Source: Parietichytrium sp. I65-24A
Lineage: Eukaryota > Sar > Bigyra > Thraustochytrida > Thraustochytriidae
Assembly: GCA_012862575.1 (NCBI GenBank)
Contig: BLSF01000032.1
Span: 62,001-126,000, forward strand
Direction of reading: 5' to 3'
Length of the DNA: 64,000 bases
Shown: positions 20,537-30,419 of the stretch, one piece after another
How the letters are laid out: each line of letters opens with the position of its first letter
How positions within the stretch are numbered: the first letter of the stretch is position 1
Translations under genes and position numbers: made by a program
Notes under the pieces: generated by a model
What the model was told of the DNA's origin: nothing
Seen by the model: only the letters and a program-made list of their open reading frames with translations
Databases searched by the model: none

Positions 20537-22426
20537 TTATTGTTCTGATAGGACTCTGCTGGGAGATCGCGGAGAGACAGGAGACGCTGGCCCAGTTGTT
20601 GCTGGCTTTGCGAGCGTCATTTGCACCATCTGGCGCAGATCTTCCGTGGAGATAACTTTCAGAGAGTCGTTTTCGTCCATGTCCGATGGCGGTCCGCTAG
20701 TCAAACCACGCTGCTCAGGCCTGGCGTCAAATATTGCCGTGACATCTGACTTATTCAGCGACGGGATTTTGATACGAGCCTCCTTTCTGGAGCGGACCGG
20801 AGAAACGGGGCCTCCGTACAGATCCATTCCACTTCCGGTCCCGTTCCGGAAGAACGCCCTCGCCCCACTCAAGCTAGACTGTCTCTGTCTCGTGTTGTTG
20901 ACCTGCGCCTCCACGGTCGATACCCTCGCCCGGCGCTCTTCCTCCAACTGCGATGCAAAGACGTTCTTCTGTATATTGCGACACATTTCGATGGTCTTCA
21001 ACTCAACTTGACCAAGCGTCTGCATGATTGACTTATGATAGCTCTCCGCATCCATTTGCGACTCTGGCATGCACACCCCGCGGTCCTTGAAAAGCTCCAC
21101 TATGCGCTGGATTGCCTGCATAAGGCCTGACAGGGTCCCTTCCCTGGTCTCAATATTACTCTGCAGTTTGCTATTGGTGGACACGATGTGATCATGTTTG
21201 CTTTGGAGCTCGTTCTTGATTCTCTCCTTATTCATGTCATGTTTGCCCTGCTCTTTCGAGTACTTGCTGAACTCTTGCTTTTTTGCGTTCAGTTGGGACT
21301 CCAAATTGTAAGACTCGTCTTGAACTTGCTGAATGTAATTCAGGAGACTAAAAGCCTCATCGTAGTTTTGAACGTATTGAGTTACAACCTCGCCCAAGTC
21401 CATCTCGCGGCCGGCTTCCCTGCTTGCTTCGGTCAAAATTCGCTGGAACGCATCCTCAAAGTTCCAAATTGCCTCCTTCTGCACGCTCTCGATTTCTTGC
21501 GACTTCTTCTCGATCTTTGCGTTCAGCGCATTGAGCCGTGCCCGAAGTTTGGCTTCCTCCTCAGGGTCCAATGCACCGCTCCCAATTTGCGCTTGAAGCT
21601 GCTGCATCCGACGTTTTAAGGACATGGTCTGTAGCTCGTTTTGCAGATTTTCTTGTTTTCGAATGATATCGTCAAGTTCACGATGCTCTTCTACAGCCCG
21701 CTCTTTCTCTTCCTCTTCTTCTTGAATGACCAGTTCAAGGTCGCGCTGTGCTCTAAGCCTACTCTCATTAAGTTCGTTGCTTGATCTCAACAGTTCGGCC
21801 ATTTGCTTTTCCTTCTCATGAAACTTCTTCCTGAGCCGCTCCTGGAGACTCTCAAAAATCTGTCGCTCCTTTCGCCCCTCGTTGATTTGTTTTACCAATT
21901 TGCAATTTTCACTCTCGGTTTTGCTGGTGCGCACCAAAATGCGGTCTAGCTTGGAGGCGAGGATCTTGCAAGAGGCTTGTATCTTGACGTGCTGTTCAAA
22001 CGTAGCCTGCACACCACCCCTGTCCATTTTCTTCTTTTTCTCTTCTAAAATTCGCTGTTGCAAGGCCTGCTTTTTAAGCTCAAGGCTCTCAAGCCGCCCT
22101 TTCATCAGCTCCGTTGTGCGCAACGTTTTCTCCACAGCCTCTTGCAGCTTTTGACGCTCCACGACCGGATCGTAGGTCGGTTTCGAGGCGGCTTGGCTTG
22201 GGCCCGGAATGACCTTCCGTCTCGACTGGGCCTTGCCCACGTCGGCCTCTTCCACCTCACCCCCTCTGCCTTTTTTCCCCTTCGATCGTTTCCCTTTGCG
22301 ACTCTTGCCTTGCTCGCCATGATTGCTCGTCAGCGCCGCAAGAAGACTGAACTCCACCTCCTTGGGCAGCATGCCGCTGAGCATGTCGCTTGCCAAGCTG
22401 GCTTTGATCTTCTTGCGCTTGACCAT
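20537..22426 (-). CDS. ODAD1: Outer dynein arm docking complex coiled-coil protein (ODAD1/CCDC63/DCC2 family)
   Basis: 629 residues from the first ATG, one exon. A basic Lys-rich N-terminus is followed by long coiled coils through about residue 500. The family signature is the central block VVTQYVQNYDEAFSLLNYIQQVQDESYNLES, which corresponds to the FxxYxxxxDENFxLFNYVNELNxE region of ODAD1 (CCDC114), CCDC63 and Chlamydomonas DCC2. These proteins form the docking complex that sets outer dynein arms on the doublet microtubules of motile cilia. The C-terminal 130 residues are Ser/Pro/Arg-rich and disordered. Which of the two animal paralogues it matches better cannot be settled by eye. Confidence 0.82.
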   Translation of the reverse strand: MVKRKKIKASLASDMLSGMLPKEVEFSLLAALTSNHGEQGKSRKGKRSKGKKGRGGEVEEADVGKAQSRRKVIPGPSQAASKPTYDPVVERQKLQEAVEKTLRTTELMKGRLESLELKKQALQQRILEEKKKKMDRGGVQATFEQHVKIQASCKILASKLDRILVRTSKTESENCKLVKQINEGRKERQIFESLQERLRKKFHEKEKQMAELLRSSNELNESRLRAQRDLELVIQEEEEEKERAVEEHRELDDIIRKQENLQNELQTMSLKRRMQQLQAQIGSGALDPEEEAKLRARLNALNAKIEKKSQEIESVQKEAIWNFEDAFQRILTEASREAGREMDLGEVVTQYVQNYDEAFSLLNYIQQVQDESYNLESQLNAKKQEFSKYSKEQGKHDMNKERIKNELQSKHDHIVSTNSKLQSNIETREGTLSGLMQAIQRIVELFKDRGVCMPESQMDAESYHKSIMQTLGQVELKTIEMCRNIQKNVFASQLEEERRARVSTVEAQVNNTRQRQSSLSGARAFFRNGTGSGMDLYGGPVSPVRSRKEARIKIPSLNKSDVTAIFDARPEQRGLTSGPPSDMDENDSLKVISTEDLRQMVQMTLAKPATTGPASPVSPRSPSRVLSEQ

Positions 22427-24244
22427 CTTTCTTCGCTCGCACCACACTCTTCGCGCACTGCTCTACCACGCGAGCAGGACAGCAGATCTGCACAACTTCA
22501 CAACTGCACAACAACAGATCTGCAGATCCCCAGAGATCACAAGGTCTATCTGGTGTCGGCGCGCTGGCACTTGGAGCTCCAGCTCTGCTCCCTCAAACGG
22601 AAGATTGCCTCGAGCGCCACGACCGGATGGATATTCTTTCTTTCTTTCTTTCTTTCTTTCTTCGACCCTACGCGGTCCCAATTCTTCATGCTACGCCTTC
22701 GTGCTATGACACGAAGCTCTTCCCCTCGGCGCCAAGGGCTACAAGGGCTCCATGGGGCCAGGCTATGCAAAGAGAGAGGTACTGGCAGTAAATATTGCAT
22801 CAGCTACGCTGCTCCGCGCCAGGATGGAACCAGATAGGAGATTTAGGAGGTTTAGGAGATTACGTCCATGCAGCGTAGGCAGTAGCTGCCTGGTGGCCGT
22901 CGCTCGCCCGGTTAGTGAACGCGGCAGAGAAGTTTCGAAGAGGATCGTTTCTCCGCGTCTTGGCTTTGGCGCATTGAAAAGTTGGGCTGCGAGAGAGAGG
23001 TGCAGAATTGGCGATTACCTGTTTAATGCGGCCGTGCTAGGCTGACCGCGCTGCTCGCCCTGGCTTTTGTCTTCTGAAAGTTTGCTCACTTGAAAACAAA
23101 TTGGAAGAGATCGCTGCGATAAACCAAGTTTCGCAAAAGAACACAAAGTTGACAAACTTCGTCGAACGGATATATTGAGAACAATGAGCAAATCATGATT
23201 GTTCTTTTATTCTCCAAGTAGCACCCACATTGAAGTTCTATCCATCTCTATCCACCATGTAGCCACCGCTAGACCAATAAATAATTCCGTCTCGTACTGG
23301 TAAACGATAAACGATGGGCATTCTTGTCAGTGTGGAAGTCATCCAAACGTTGACATCCTCTCCCTCTTGCTTGGCGATAAGCTTACGGTAAGAAAAGATT
23401 TGCGAAGGGCAGGACGATGCAAGACGATGCAAGACGATGCAAGACGACAAAGAGAAATTTCCCCCACCTCATTAACAGTGCTAACGCTAGCCTAGCTACT
23501 AGAATAGACCTTGGAAGCAGAGAAGGAAGTTTCTCCTCAGTTTCAGACATGAACAGACATCCAAAAGGTTTGAACAACGTTTGAACGTCTGCGCAGCCTT
23601 TCTTGCTTCAGACTCACTTTCGAGCTCGTCGACCGGATCCAACAGTGCGCTCAATCGACCACCTTCGTTCTTGTCATTCTTGTCAATGAGCAGAGAGGAT
23701 TCTTGAGATTCTCAAGATTCGAATCATTCGAATGCACTTCGTTTTTCAGGATTTCCGAGTCGAGATTTAGAACAGCAAGAACTGCTGTAGCTGCTGTAGC
23801 AAGCAAGAAAAACACCAACTAAGTTATAACAGTGAATTAGTAAAAATAAGGCAGTGAGTCAAGTGAGTCACTCCATGAGTCCCAAAAAGAAAAAGCGCAG
23901 AAGAAGCCAAACACTCGTCTACTTCAAAGTTCTCTTTCACGGCCAGCGGCAGTCCCCACAGTACTCGCAGTCCTCAATACCGTACCGTACTGACTGCGAA
24001 CGGGAGTACGCTGCGCGAAAAGGTGAGCGTCTCGTCTTTGCGACTTTCACAGCTTCACAACGAGGGAGGAGATCTTCAAGTTGTCCCGGAAGGCAAGGAG
24101 CAAGTGTCCCCGCGGGACTCGTGGTTTTTGCGGAGGTAGCTGTAGAGCTTTCCAGTCAGGCGGAGCTGAGAGCGATTGCGAGAAGGGAGGCGCGGGACTG
24201 GCGCAAAGGAACGCAACGGAGGACAGTGAATAGTGCGAGCGAGC
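22427..24244. other. Divergent intergenic region
   Basis: 1.8 kb upstream of both the docking-complex gene (minus) and the LRR gene (plus). It contains a TTTC microsatellite at about 22636-22664, a period-10 array (GATGCAAGAC) at about 23411-23444, and a GTAC group at 23958-24010 (about 240 bp before the LRR ATG). No gene supported. Confidence 0.55.
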
Positions 24245-25990
24245 ATGAGCGCTTCAGAGGAGGCTGTGAGGCCTGCAGAGGCTGGGCAGCCAAGCGCAAA
24301 GCGCGCGAGAACAAGTTTGGAGACGTTCAAGTGCCTGCCTTTGTCGAAGGACTGCAACAGTCGCGCAGCTGACAAAGCGCGCAAAATTACTCGCGCGTGT
24401 GACTTGCTGAGGCGAGTCGCGTGCGTGATCAGGGAAGTGGGGTCGGAGCAGTTCGAGAAGGGCATCTTCGATGTGCTTGACACCGGTTGCAGAGGTCCGT
24501 ACCCGGAAGACCTTCGTGTGGTGAGGACGTGTCTGGACAACGTGGATCGTCAGAGCAAAGAAAAGCTGAAATTTGAGCTCGAGAATGGACTCAAGTTTCC
24601 TTGTAAGAGCAACAGTGTTTTGGACCGACTGGATAAGAGTTTGATTCAGCGGATCGAGAGCTTTCTTGGAGAGATAGTAATATCAGAGCTCGATGATCTG
24701 AGCCAGTGGTGTTCACCATACTTTGCCACGATGGGCATCCCGGTCTGCCCGATTGCAATTGAGTGGCGCTACCCAAATCCTGCGTGGCTGGAGGCGGTCG
24801 CTGCCATGACAATAGAGAACCAGCTCTCATTGCAGCGTTTGAGCATCGAGAATGTTGGCGAGGCGTGTGCGTCTTCGTTTGGAACACTCCTACAATTTGC
24901 GAAAACTCTCAAAGAACTCAGCGTACACATTGGGGGGGTGTCAAGGGAGTTTTGCCAAAATCGCTCGCACTTTATCCAGAGCCTTTCAATGGGTTTGCGC
25001 TATTCTCCATCTCTCGAAAAGCTTATCATTCGAGGTCGATACCTGCGCGTCGAGGACGCAATTGATCTTTGCGTTGGCCTTGAAGAGTCTTGTCTGCGCT
25101 CACTCGTTATTTCCTTACCTTGCCACGCGTCCTCAAAGGCCGCTGTATTACTGTTCCGCGCGATCCCTCAAATATCCATGCTTGAACACCTCACGCTAGA
25201 ACCGAGCTTGGATCGTTCCAACAGTGAAATGGACGATTTAACCAAAGCTCTCATGCGATGCCTTGGCAAGAGCGCTTCCCTCCGCTCTATAGACCTCTCC
25301 GGCAACTATATTGGCCCTTGCGTTGTTGAGTCGCTTTTGTACCTCCTAGAGATACCAAAGATAGAGAAAATACATCTTCGAGGGCTGAAGAGTCTAGACG
25401 AAGCGAGCGATGGGCCGTTTCGCAAGCTTTCCGATGCAATTGCGCATCATCGTACACTGAAAGTGCTAGATGTGTCCTCGAACCAATTCTCCCGGAAAAT
25501 GCTCTCGTGTATCCTTTCTGGTCTGGGCAAGAACGCGTCCATACGTTCCCTGTACCTTGGTGGCGCCGTTTATGGATCCGAAAACCTCCTGCAGCTAACG
25601 GAAGCCCTGAAATCAAACGCCTCCCTACGAGAGCTAAGTTTCGAGTCCTGTACAACACATCCAGAGAGCGGCCCTTCTCCACTCTCGAACCTGGAGTTTA
25701 TTGGCTGCAGTTCCTCCCTCCGGAAAGTATGCCTCAAAGGCAACATCCTGAATTTCGAAGCCTGTGAAGCCTTAAAAAAGGCAATTTCAACCAGTCCATG
25801 CCTTGAATATCTAGATTTGCGGGAGTGTGGACTTGGAGACACGCACGCCCTCATGTTCTGCTCGGCTGCTACTGACCAGTCGCACGGGGTTATGGTCCTC
25901 AATTTGACGGAGAACGAGTTCTCTAGTTTCGGGAAAGAAGCAGTTCAGAAGCTCCTTGGTAGTAAAAGTTCACTGCGCGCAATTTTGTGA
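24245..25990 (+). CDS. Leucine-rich-repeat (ribonuclease-inhibitor-like) protein
   Basis: 581 residues, one exon, start at the first ATG. An N-terminal 130-residue region contains an F-box-like helix (LDKSLIQRIESFLGE). From about residue 195 to the end there are LRRs of the ribonuclease-inhibitor type, e.g. LEKLIIRGRYLRVEDAIDLC, LRSIDLSGNYIGPCVVESLL, LKVLDVSSNQFSRKMLSCIL, LRKVCLKGNILNFEACEALK and LEYLDLRECGLGDTHALMF. Such repeats form a curved scaffold for protein contacts. If the F-box is real, it would be a substrate receptor of an SCF ubiquitin ligase, but it is degenerate and I do not rely on it. No orthologue is recognised. Confidence 0.8.
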   Translation: MSASEEAVRPAEAGQPSAKRARTSLETFKCLPLSKDCNSRAADKARKITRACDLLRRVACVIREVGSEQFEKGIFDVLDTGCRGPYPEDLRVVRTCLDNVDRQSKEKLKFELENGLKFPCKSNSVLDRLDKSLIQRIESFLGEIVISELDDLSQWCSPYFATMGIPVCPIAIEWRYPNPAWLEAVAAMTIENQLSLQRLSIENVGEACASSFGTLLQFAKTLKELSVHIGGVSREFCQNRSHFIQSLSMGLRYSPSLEKLIIRGRYLRVEDAIDLCVGLEESCLRSLVISLPCHASSKAAVLLFRAIPQISMLEHLTLEPSLDRSNSEMDDLTKALMRCLGKSASLRSIDLSGNYIGPCVVESLLYLLEIPKIEKIHLRGLKSLDEASDGPFRKLSDAIAHHRTLKVLDVSSNQFSRKMLSCILSGLGKNASIRSLYLGGAVYGSENLLQLTEALKSNASLRELSFESCTTHPESGPSPLSNLEFIGCSSSLRKVCLKGNILNFEACEALKKAISTSPCLEYLDLRECGLGDTHALMFCSAATDQSHGVMVLNLTENEFSSFGKEAVQKLLGSKSSLRAIL

Positions 25991-26248
25991 GCTGCAGTCG
26001 TTCTGTTTGTCACATTGTTTAAAAAAAGTGTCCACAGATCTGGGAGCGCGGAGTCTTCTCCCTAGCGTACTTCCGTCTCTCTCGTCAACGAGCGCTTTGT
26101 TGATTTTCACTTTGCTTTTATTTAAAAAATGTATTTGCGACATCTACCAAGTTCCCCTTCTTCAGTGATTACGTAATTAAATGGCGCGCTTGCAGGAAAC
26201 CTAGAAAATCAAAAACACCCAAATCATTTGTGAATTAACAGTAAAGGT

Positions 26249-28438
26249 TTAGTGATGCTGCGCTTGCAAAAGTTTTTCTCGAAGCTGGCGTACTTCTGCG
26301 CGCAGACCGTTTATTACAGCTTCTTGCATTGCGACTTTCTTTTTCAATTCCTCGGCCAGAAAGCGACTCTTATCACCGCAAGCAGAACAAAATATTTTAT
26401 CCTCGGCGATCTTGGCGCACCTCGGAGATACTGGACTTCGGGGCTCCTCTTTCGTCTCCTCAGAGGAATTTGTCTCTGGGCTGCAATCAAACTCGAATTC
26501 GGAGCCCGAGTCCGATGCAAGGAGCTCAATCTCATGTGCGCCCTCTCCTTGCCCTCGCTTCACGCTGAGAGCTGGGAGGTCTCCGAGGTTCATTCGCTTC
26601 AACTCTGGGCTACCAAGTGACTGCACTTCCAGGTCTTGCGAGGATGACCCCGGGCTTTCAAGCTCAGTTACGTTGTACGGCTCCACTGCAGCTGCATGGT
26701 TGTGTCTCTCCCCAGCAGCACTGTCTGGAGAGACCGGGGTGAACTCATCCGAGATACTCAATGTCTCCTTCATATCACCTCCACTTTGAATCTCCACTGG
26801 TTCGACCCAATGAGCAGCATCTTCATGACGCTTCCTCCTCTCTGTCATAAAGGGGGGCGGAGGAGCGAGTGGTGAGGTGACCTCCTCCTCTTCATCGACT
26901 TGAATATCGTCAAACTCATCATCGCTTGCCGCACCTCCACTTCCAGGAAACCGAGAATCCTCGTTGCTCGCGGTTTGATCAGAGCTATTAGGAGATCTGC
27001 TGCTGTTGTGTTGCAGTTTTTCATTCGCGTTTTGATAGTCCTCATCATTGTCGTCGTCGTCGTCGTCGAGCGCGTTGAGGTATTGCGAAATGACTTTTTT
27101 TCGCTCCATGCTATTGGCGCGCTCCACGAGTAATTTGGTCCTCGGAGACTTCTTAGGCGACTCCACGTCAACTTTTGCATCCATAGACTGATGTTCATCA
27201 TCGACCTTGGTGAGTTTGGGGTTGGCATGATGCGGAGGACTCATGTTAAAGTCCTCAATTTCTCGAGCCAAGTCATCAACCTCCTGAGTTAATATGCGAA
27301 GCGCGCTTCCTTTTCTGCTGAATAGATGTTCGCTCCCTTCGATCGAGACACAGTCTCCACTGCTCGTCACTTCGGAAGCCTCCTGTGAGTGACCGCCAAT
27401 GCCTTCTAAAAAGGCGTCAATCTCGCCCTCTGCGGCCGAACTTGGGGGCGGTGGCGGACTTTCTCGAATCTGTTCGGGGACCTTTTTCCCTTTCAGAAAG
27501 CTGTGCTGCAGACATTCCTGCGCAGATGGACGAAGGTTCGGGTCCAATTGCAGCATATCTGATATCAGAGAAACGCAGTCGCGAGCTTGATCTCCGTACT
27601 CGGCGCTGCTCGGGTCGTAGTATGTTGACTCGAAAAATCTGTCAAACAAAATGGTCTTTATTTGAGAAGTGGCTCCACTCCGGGGAAGCTTTACGCCCTG
27701 TTGGATAAGCAATGCATATCCAGCAGACCAGGTCTTGCTCGTGATCGGACCCACCTGGCTTGAGATATAAAGCATGTGTTCAATTTTGTCTTTTGCTGGG
27801 AAGAGAGCTTGTAGCGTAAGCATCTCCGCAATCACGCACGCGCATGCCCATATGTCTACGGGGCTGTTGTACACCGAAGACCTCAGCACAAGCTCTGGAG
27901 CCCTGTACCAACGTGTGGAGACGTAGTTTGTGTATGGCGGTCGCGAACGCACATCCCTCGCAAGGCCAAAATCACAGACCTTTATTGCACCGTTGGCATC
28001 CAACAGTAGGTTCTCGGGCTTTATATCCCGATGGAAGAATCCATATCGGTGCATGTAAGAAAGCGCAGACAGGAGCTGCGAGGACCATGTCGCTACTTGC
28101 TCAAACGAGAATCGGCGGTGTGGCCCCACTTGACTTGCGTTCTGTTTGCGCATTTCTTGAATTTTTCGATGCAACGTACCTGGATGGTAATCAAACACCA
28201 GGAAAAGCATCTTGTTTTCCCTAATCACCTGCCTCAGCACCACGATGTTCTCATGATTGGTGCCAATTTGCCGCAGCGCACGGACTTCACGCAGCTTCAA
28301 ACACTCTTCCCAAGTCTCATACTTTTTGTTCGAGATGACCTTCACCGCGAACCTCGCTCCAGTGGCTTTATCTCTACACTCTGTCACTTCTCCGAACGCT
28401 CCCTGGCCAAGCTTCCTCACCACGTCAAAAGCCTCCAT
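26249..28438 (-). CDS. MAK: RCK-family (MAK/ICK/LF4-type) protein kinase
   Basis: 729 residues, one exon. Kinase domain at residues 4-290: glycine loop GQGAFGEV, Lys in FAVKVI, HRDIKPENLLLD, DFGLA, and an activation segment SRPPYTNYVSTRWYRAPELVLRS. That segment is nearly the MAK/ICK one, but the usual TDY dual-phosphorylation motif reads TNY (residues 170-172). The 430-residue tail is acidic and Ser/Pro-rich, ending in a short coiled coil (LRAEVRQLREKLLQ). MAK, ICK and algal LF4 kinases travel into cilia and limit their length. With flagellar genes nearby, a flagellar-length role is the natural inference. Its 3' end converges with the LRR gene. Confidence 0.88.
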   Translation of the reverse strand: MEAFDVVRKLGQGAFGEVTECRDKATGARFAVKVISNKKYETWEECLKLREVRALRQIGTNHENIVVLRQVIRENKMLFLVFDYHPGTLHRKIQEMRKQNASQVGPHRRFSFEQVATWSSQLLSALSYMHRYGFFHRDIKPENLLLDANGAIKVCDFGLARDVRSRPPYTNYVSTRWYRAPELVLRSSVYNSPVDIWACACVIAEMLTLQALFPAKDKIEHMLYISSQVGPITSKTWSAGYALLIQQGVKLPRSGATSQIKTILFDRFFESTYYDPSSAEYGDQARDCVSLISDMLQLDPNLRPSAQECLQHSFLKGKKVPEQIRESPPPPPSSAAEGEIDAFLEGIGGHSQEASEVTSSGDCVSIEGSEHLFSRKGSALRILTQEVDDLAREIEDFNMSPPHHANPKLTKVDDEHQSMDAKVDVESPKKSPRTKLLVERANSMERKKVISQYLNALDDDDDDNDEDYQNANEKLQHNSSRSPNSSDQTASNEDSRFPGSGGAASDDEFDDIQVDEEEEVTSPLAPPPPFMTERRKRHEDAAHWVEPVEIQSGGDMKETLSISDEFTPVSPDSAAGERHNHAAAVEPYNVTELESPGSSSQDLEVQSLGSPELKRMNLGDLPALSVKRGQGEGAHEIELLASDSGSEFEFDCSPETNSSEETKEEPRSPVSPRCAKIAEDKIFCSACGDKSRFLAEELKKKVAMQEAVINGLRAEVRQLREKLLQAQHH

Positions 28439-29351
28439 CTCTCCTCCTCGAATAGTCAGGCGTTCACCCCTTTCCCCAAGTTCATGCTAAGCCCCGCTCG
28501 GAATTGCTCTTGGCACCAGAGGGTTGGTCCCGACCCTGGGTGCTCGATTCGCGCTACTTTACAGCAGGCCACGATTTGCCGCCGCCGCCACCGCCACCGC
28601 CTCTGCCCCGCCCAGAGCCTCCCAAGTTCAACTTTGAAGACGTAGAAGCAGCAAGCTTTAACTCGAGACCAGAGCGGCGCGAGGACACCCTTCGCTTGCT
28701 TCCAAACATGCAATGATAGCCGCCTACTTAAGTCACTCACTCATTCACGTTATCGCGTTCACAGATTCTCGGCTTGTGGCACAACTGGTCAAGTAAAAAC
28801 CTCCCTTTCCCTTCACTTAGTTGGTTTACAGCTCGCTTCTACTCGGCCTTTTGAGGTCTGCGACAAGCTAGTCCTTACTTCCATGGCGGATTATGCTTTT
28901 TCAATCTTACACTCTTTTGCCCTTTAACACTGCTTTTATATGCTTTTACATGCTATTACGCTCTGAGCCTGTGAAGCTCTAAGAATAGTTCCGGTAACGG
29001 TAACTTTTCTTAGTTTTTGCATTGCAGGAAGTGCAGCGCATTGCCATCTGGAATTTGGGAGTTTGCATTTTGTTTTGTGGCTTTGGATAAGTCATATTGG
29101 GTTTTGGGTTCTGGATTTGGGGGTTTGGCGTGAATTAATTATCGTGGTCAGCTGAGCTTGTATGAGGTTGTGGTGCTTTCTGTTTTACCTAAAATAGATG
29201 GATGTGGGTGTATGAATATGAAGAAGACTGCAAAGAAGCGTGTGGAGATCGTGGCGGTTTAATGGTCATCAAGTTCGCAATTTAACTCACTGCTAATTCA
29301 GTTCCCGTCGTTTATGGAACATCGAAAGTGTTTGGAAGGGTTTTAGTTCTG
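28439..29351. other. Intergenic, one doubtful small ORF
   Basis: Upstream of the kinase gene. An open frame at 28504-28716 (plus) encodes an eight-proline run and the stretch FNFEDVEAASFNSRP, but it overlaps an open minus-strand frame and has no support beyond openness. The part at 28760-29350 is AT-rich and looks non-coding. Confidence 0.4.
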
Positions 29352-29987
29352 CTAGTGGTCGTCGCGCTGCTGGTATTTTCGGAATAGCTCTACAGCCGGA
29401 GTGACCGCTTGCGGACTGGAGCAAATGTCTGCGATCGGTGAGTGCTTGATAGAATCTGCCGTTTCAACCCGCGCTTGATTGGCCCTTAAGAACACTTCCT
29501 GTGGATCTGCAAGTAACCTGGACGAGTCCGGATCCAAAAGGGACTCAAAGGCGCTTGCAATGTAGTCGTCGAGAGCCCTGGAATCGATTCGCCGAAGCGC
29601 CGGCTCCGCAAAGTCTGTAGTATGTTCGCTGGCTGATTTGCTTTCGCTCGACCACTCGCTGGCAGCTTTGCTCGGACGCCTCTCAAGACCAGCATTTTTC
29701 GGAACCTCCTTTTCCATTGCCAGCCCTTTGACGATTTCCAGCAAGATCTTCAGATCCACCCGGGTCCGCTCTGTTTCAACCTGTGCAGCCGCAGTCTTCT
29801 TGCGCGTCTTTTCGATCTCTCTTGCAGCGCGTTCCGCCGTGTCGTTCAAGGAGTCCAGCTCCTTTACAAGTTTATCAATCTCCTCCTGCATGAAGCGCGG
29901 GTGGCGGTATTCTCGTTGACTCGTGATTTGCGAAATTTGCGAGCTTTTCTGCCTGCGCCTTGCGCCCGGCTTGGCATTTTGAGACAT
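29352..29987 (-). CDS. Small coiled-coil protein of unknown function
   Basis: 211 residues from the ATG at 29987. The open frame runs further 5' through a GTCT microsatellite that encodes DRQTDRQ, so I place the start after the repeat. The N-terminus is basic (GARRRQKSSQISQITSQREYRHP), followed by one strong coiled coil (about residues 30-95: IDKLVKELDSLNDTAERAAREIEKTRKK). The C-terminal half is Ser-rich with two amphipathic stretches. The layout is that of a small adaptor or cytoskeletal subunit, but nothing identifies it. Confidence 0.6.
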   Translation of the reverse strand: MSQNAKPGARRRQKSSQISQITSQREYRHPRFMQEEIDKLVKELDSLNDTAERAAREIEKTRKKTAAAQVETERTRVDLKILLEIVKGLAMEKEVPKNAGLERRPSKAASEWSSESKSASEHTTDFAEPALRRIDSRALDDYIASAFESLLDPDSSRLLADPQEVFLRANQARVETADSIKHSPIADICSSPQAVTPAVELFRKYQQRDDH

Positions 29988-30419
29988 CTTCGCCGCTCTT
30001 TCCGCAACTCTGTCTGCCTGCCTGTCTGTCTGTCTGTCTGTCTCTCCTCTCCTCTCCGCGTCGCGCACCTCCACTCTCCGTGACCCAGGGAGCCCAGGGA
30101 TGGCAAAGGTCGAAAGGGGGACAAATTGAGGAATAATTTTTCTGCTACTCGAAAGTATAGTAATAATGATTATAATATTCCCCCCTTACCGGTACAATAG
30201 ACAACTCTATGAAGCTTTTAGTGTTCCTGCGCATTCTATTGTTTAGTGAAGGAAGTAATAAGGGGTTTTTCCCGGAGATGGCATCATCTTCTACTCTAGG
30301 CAAGCTCGTCTTTGGGGAGCGAGTCAAGAGACCACCTTCAAAAACAACGTCAATGATGACGAAACACCGCCACAGTGTTGAGCACTTCTGGGATGGTAAA
30401 GATCCAAAAGAGTCCACAA
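29988..30419. other. Spacer next to the transposon
   Basis: Contains a GTCT/CCTGT microsatellite (about 30010-30060) and AT-rich sequence. The transposon's outer end should lie here (about 30125-30400), but I could not find a terminal inverted repeat. Confidence 0.5.

Noticed and set aside
28504-28716. Small proline-rich ORF upstream of the kinase
   Set aside because: Open on both strands, no homology, no clear leader; kept only as a remark.
28836-28870. CGCTTCTACTCGGCCTTTTG resembles the 5' end of U2 snRNA
   Set aside because: Only a partial match; the branch-site-pairing GTAGTA and the rest of U2 are absent downstream.
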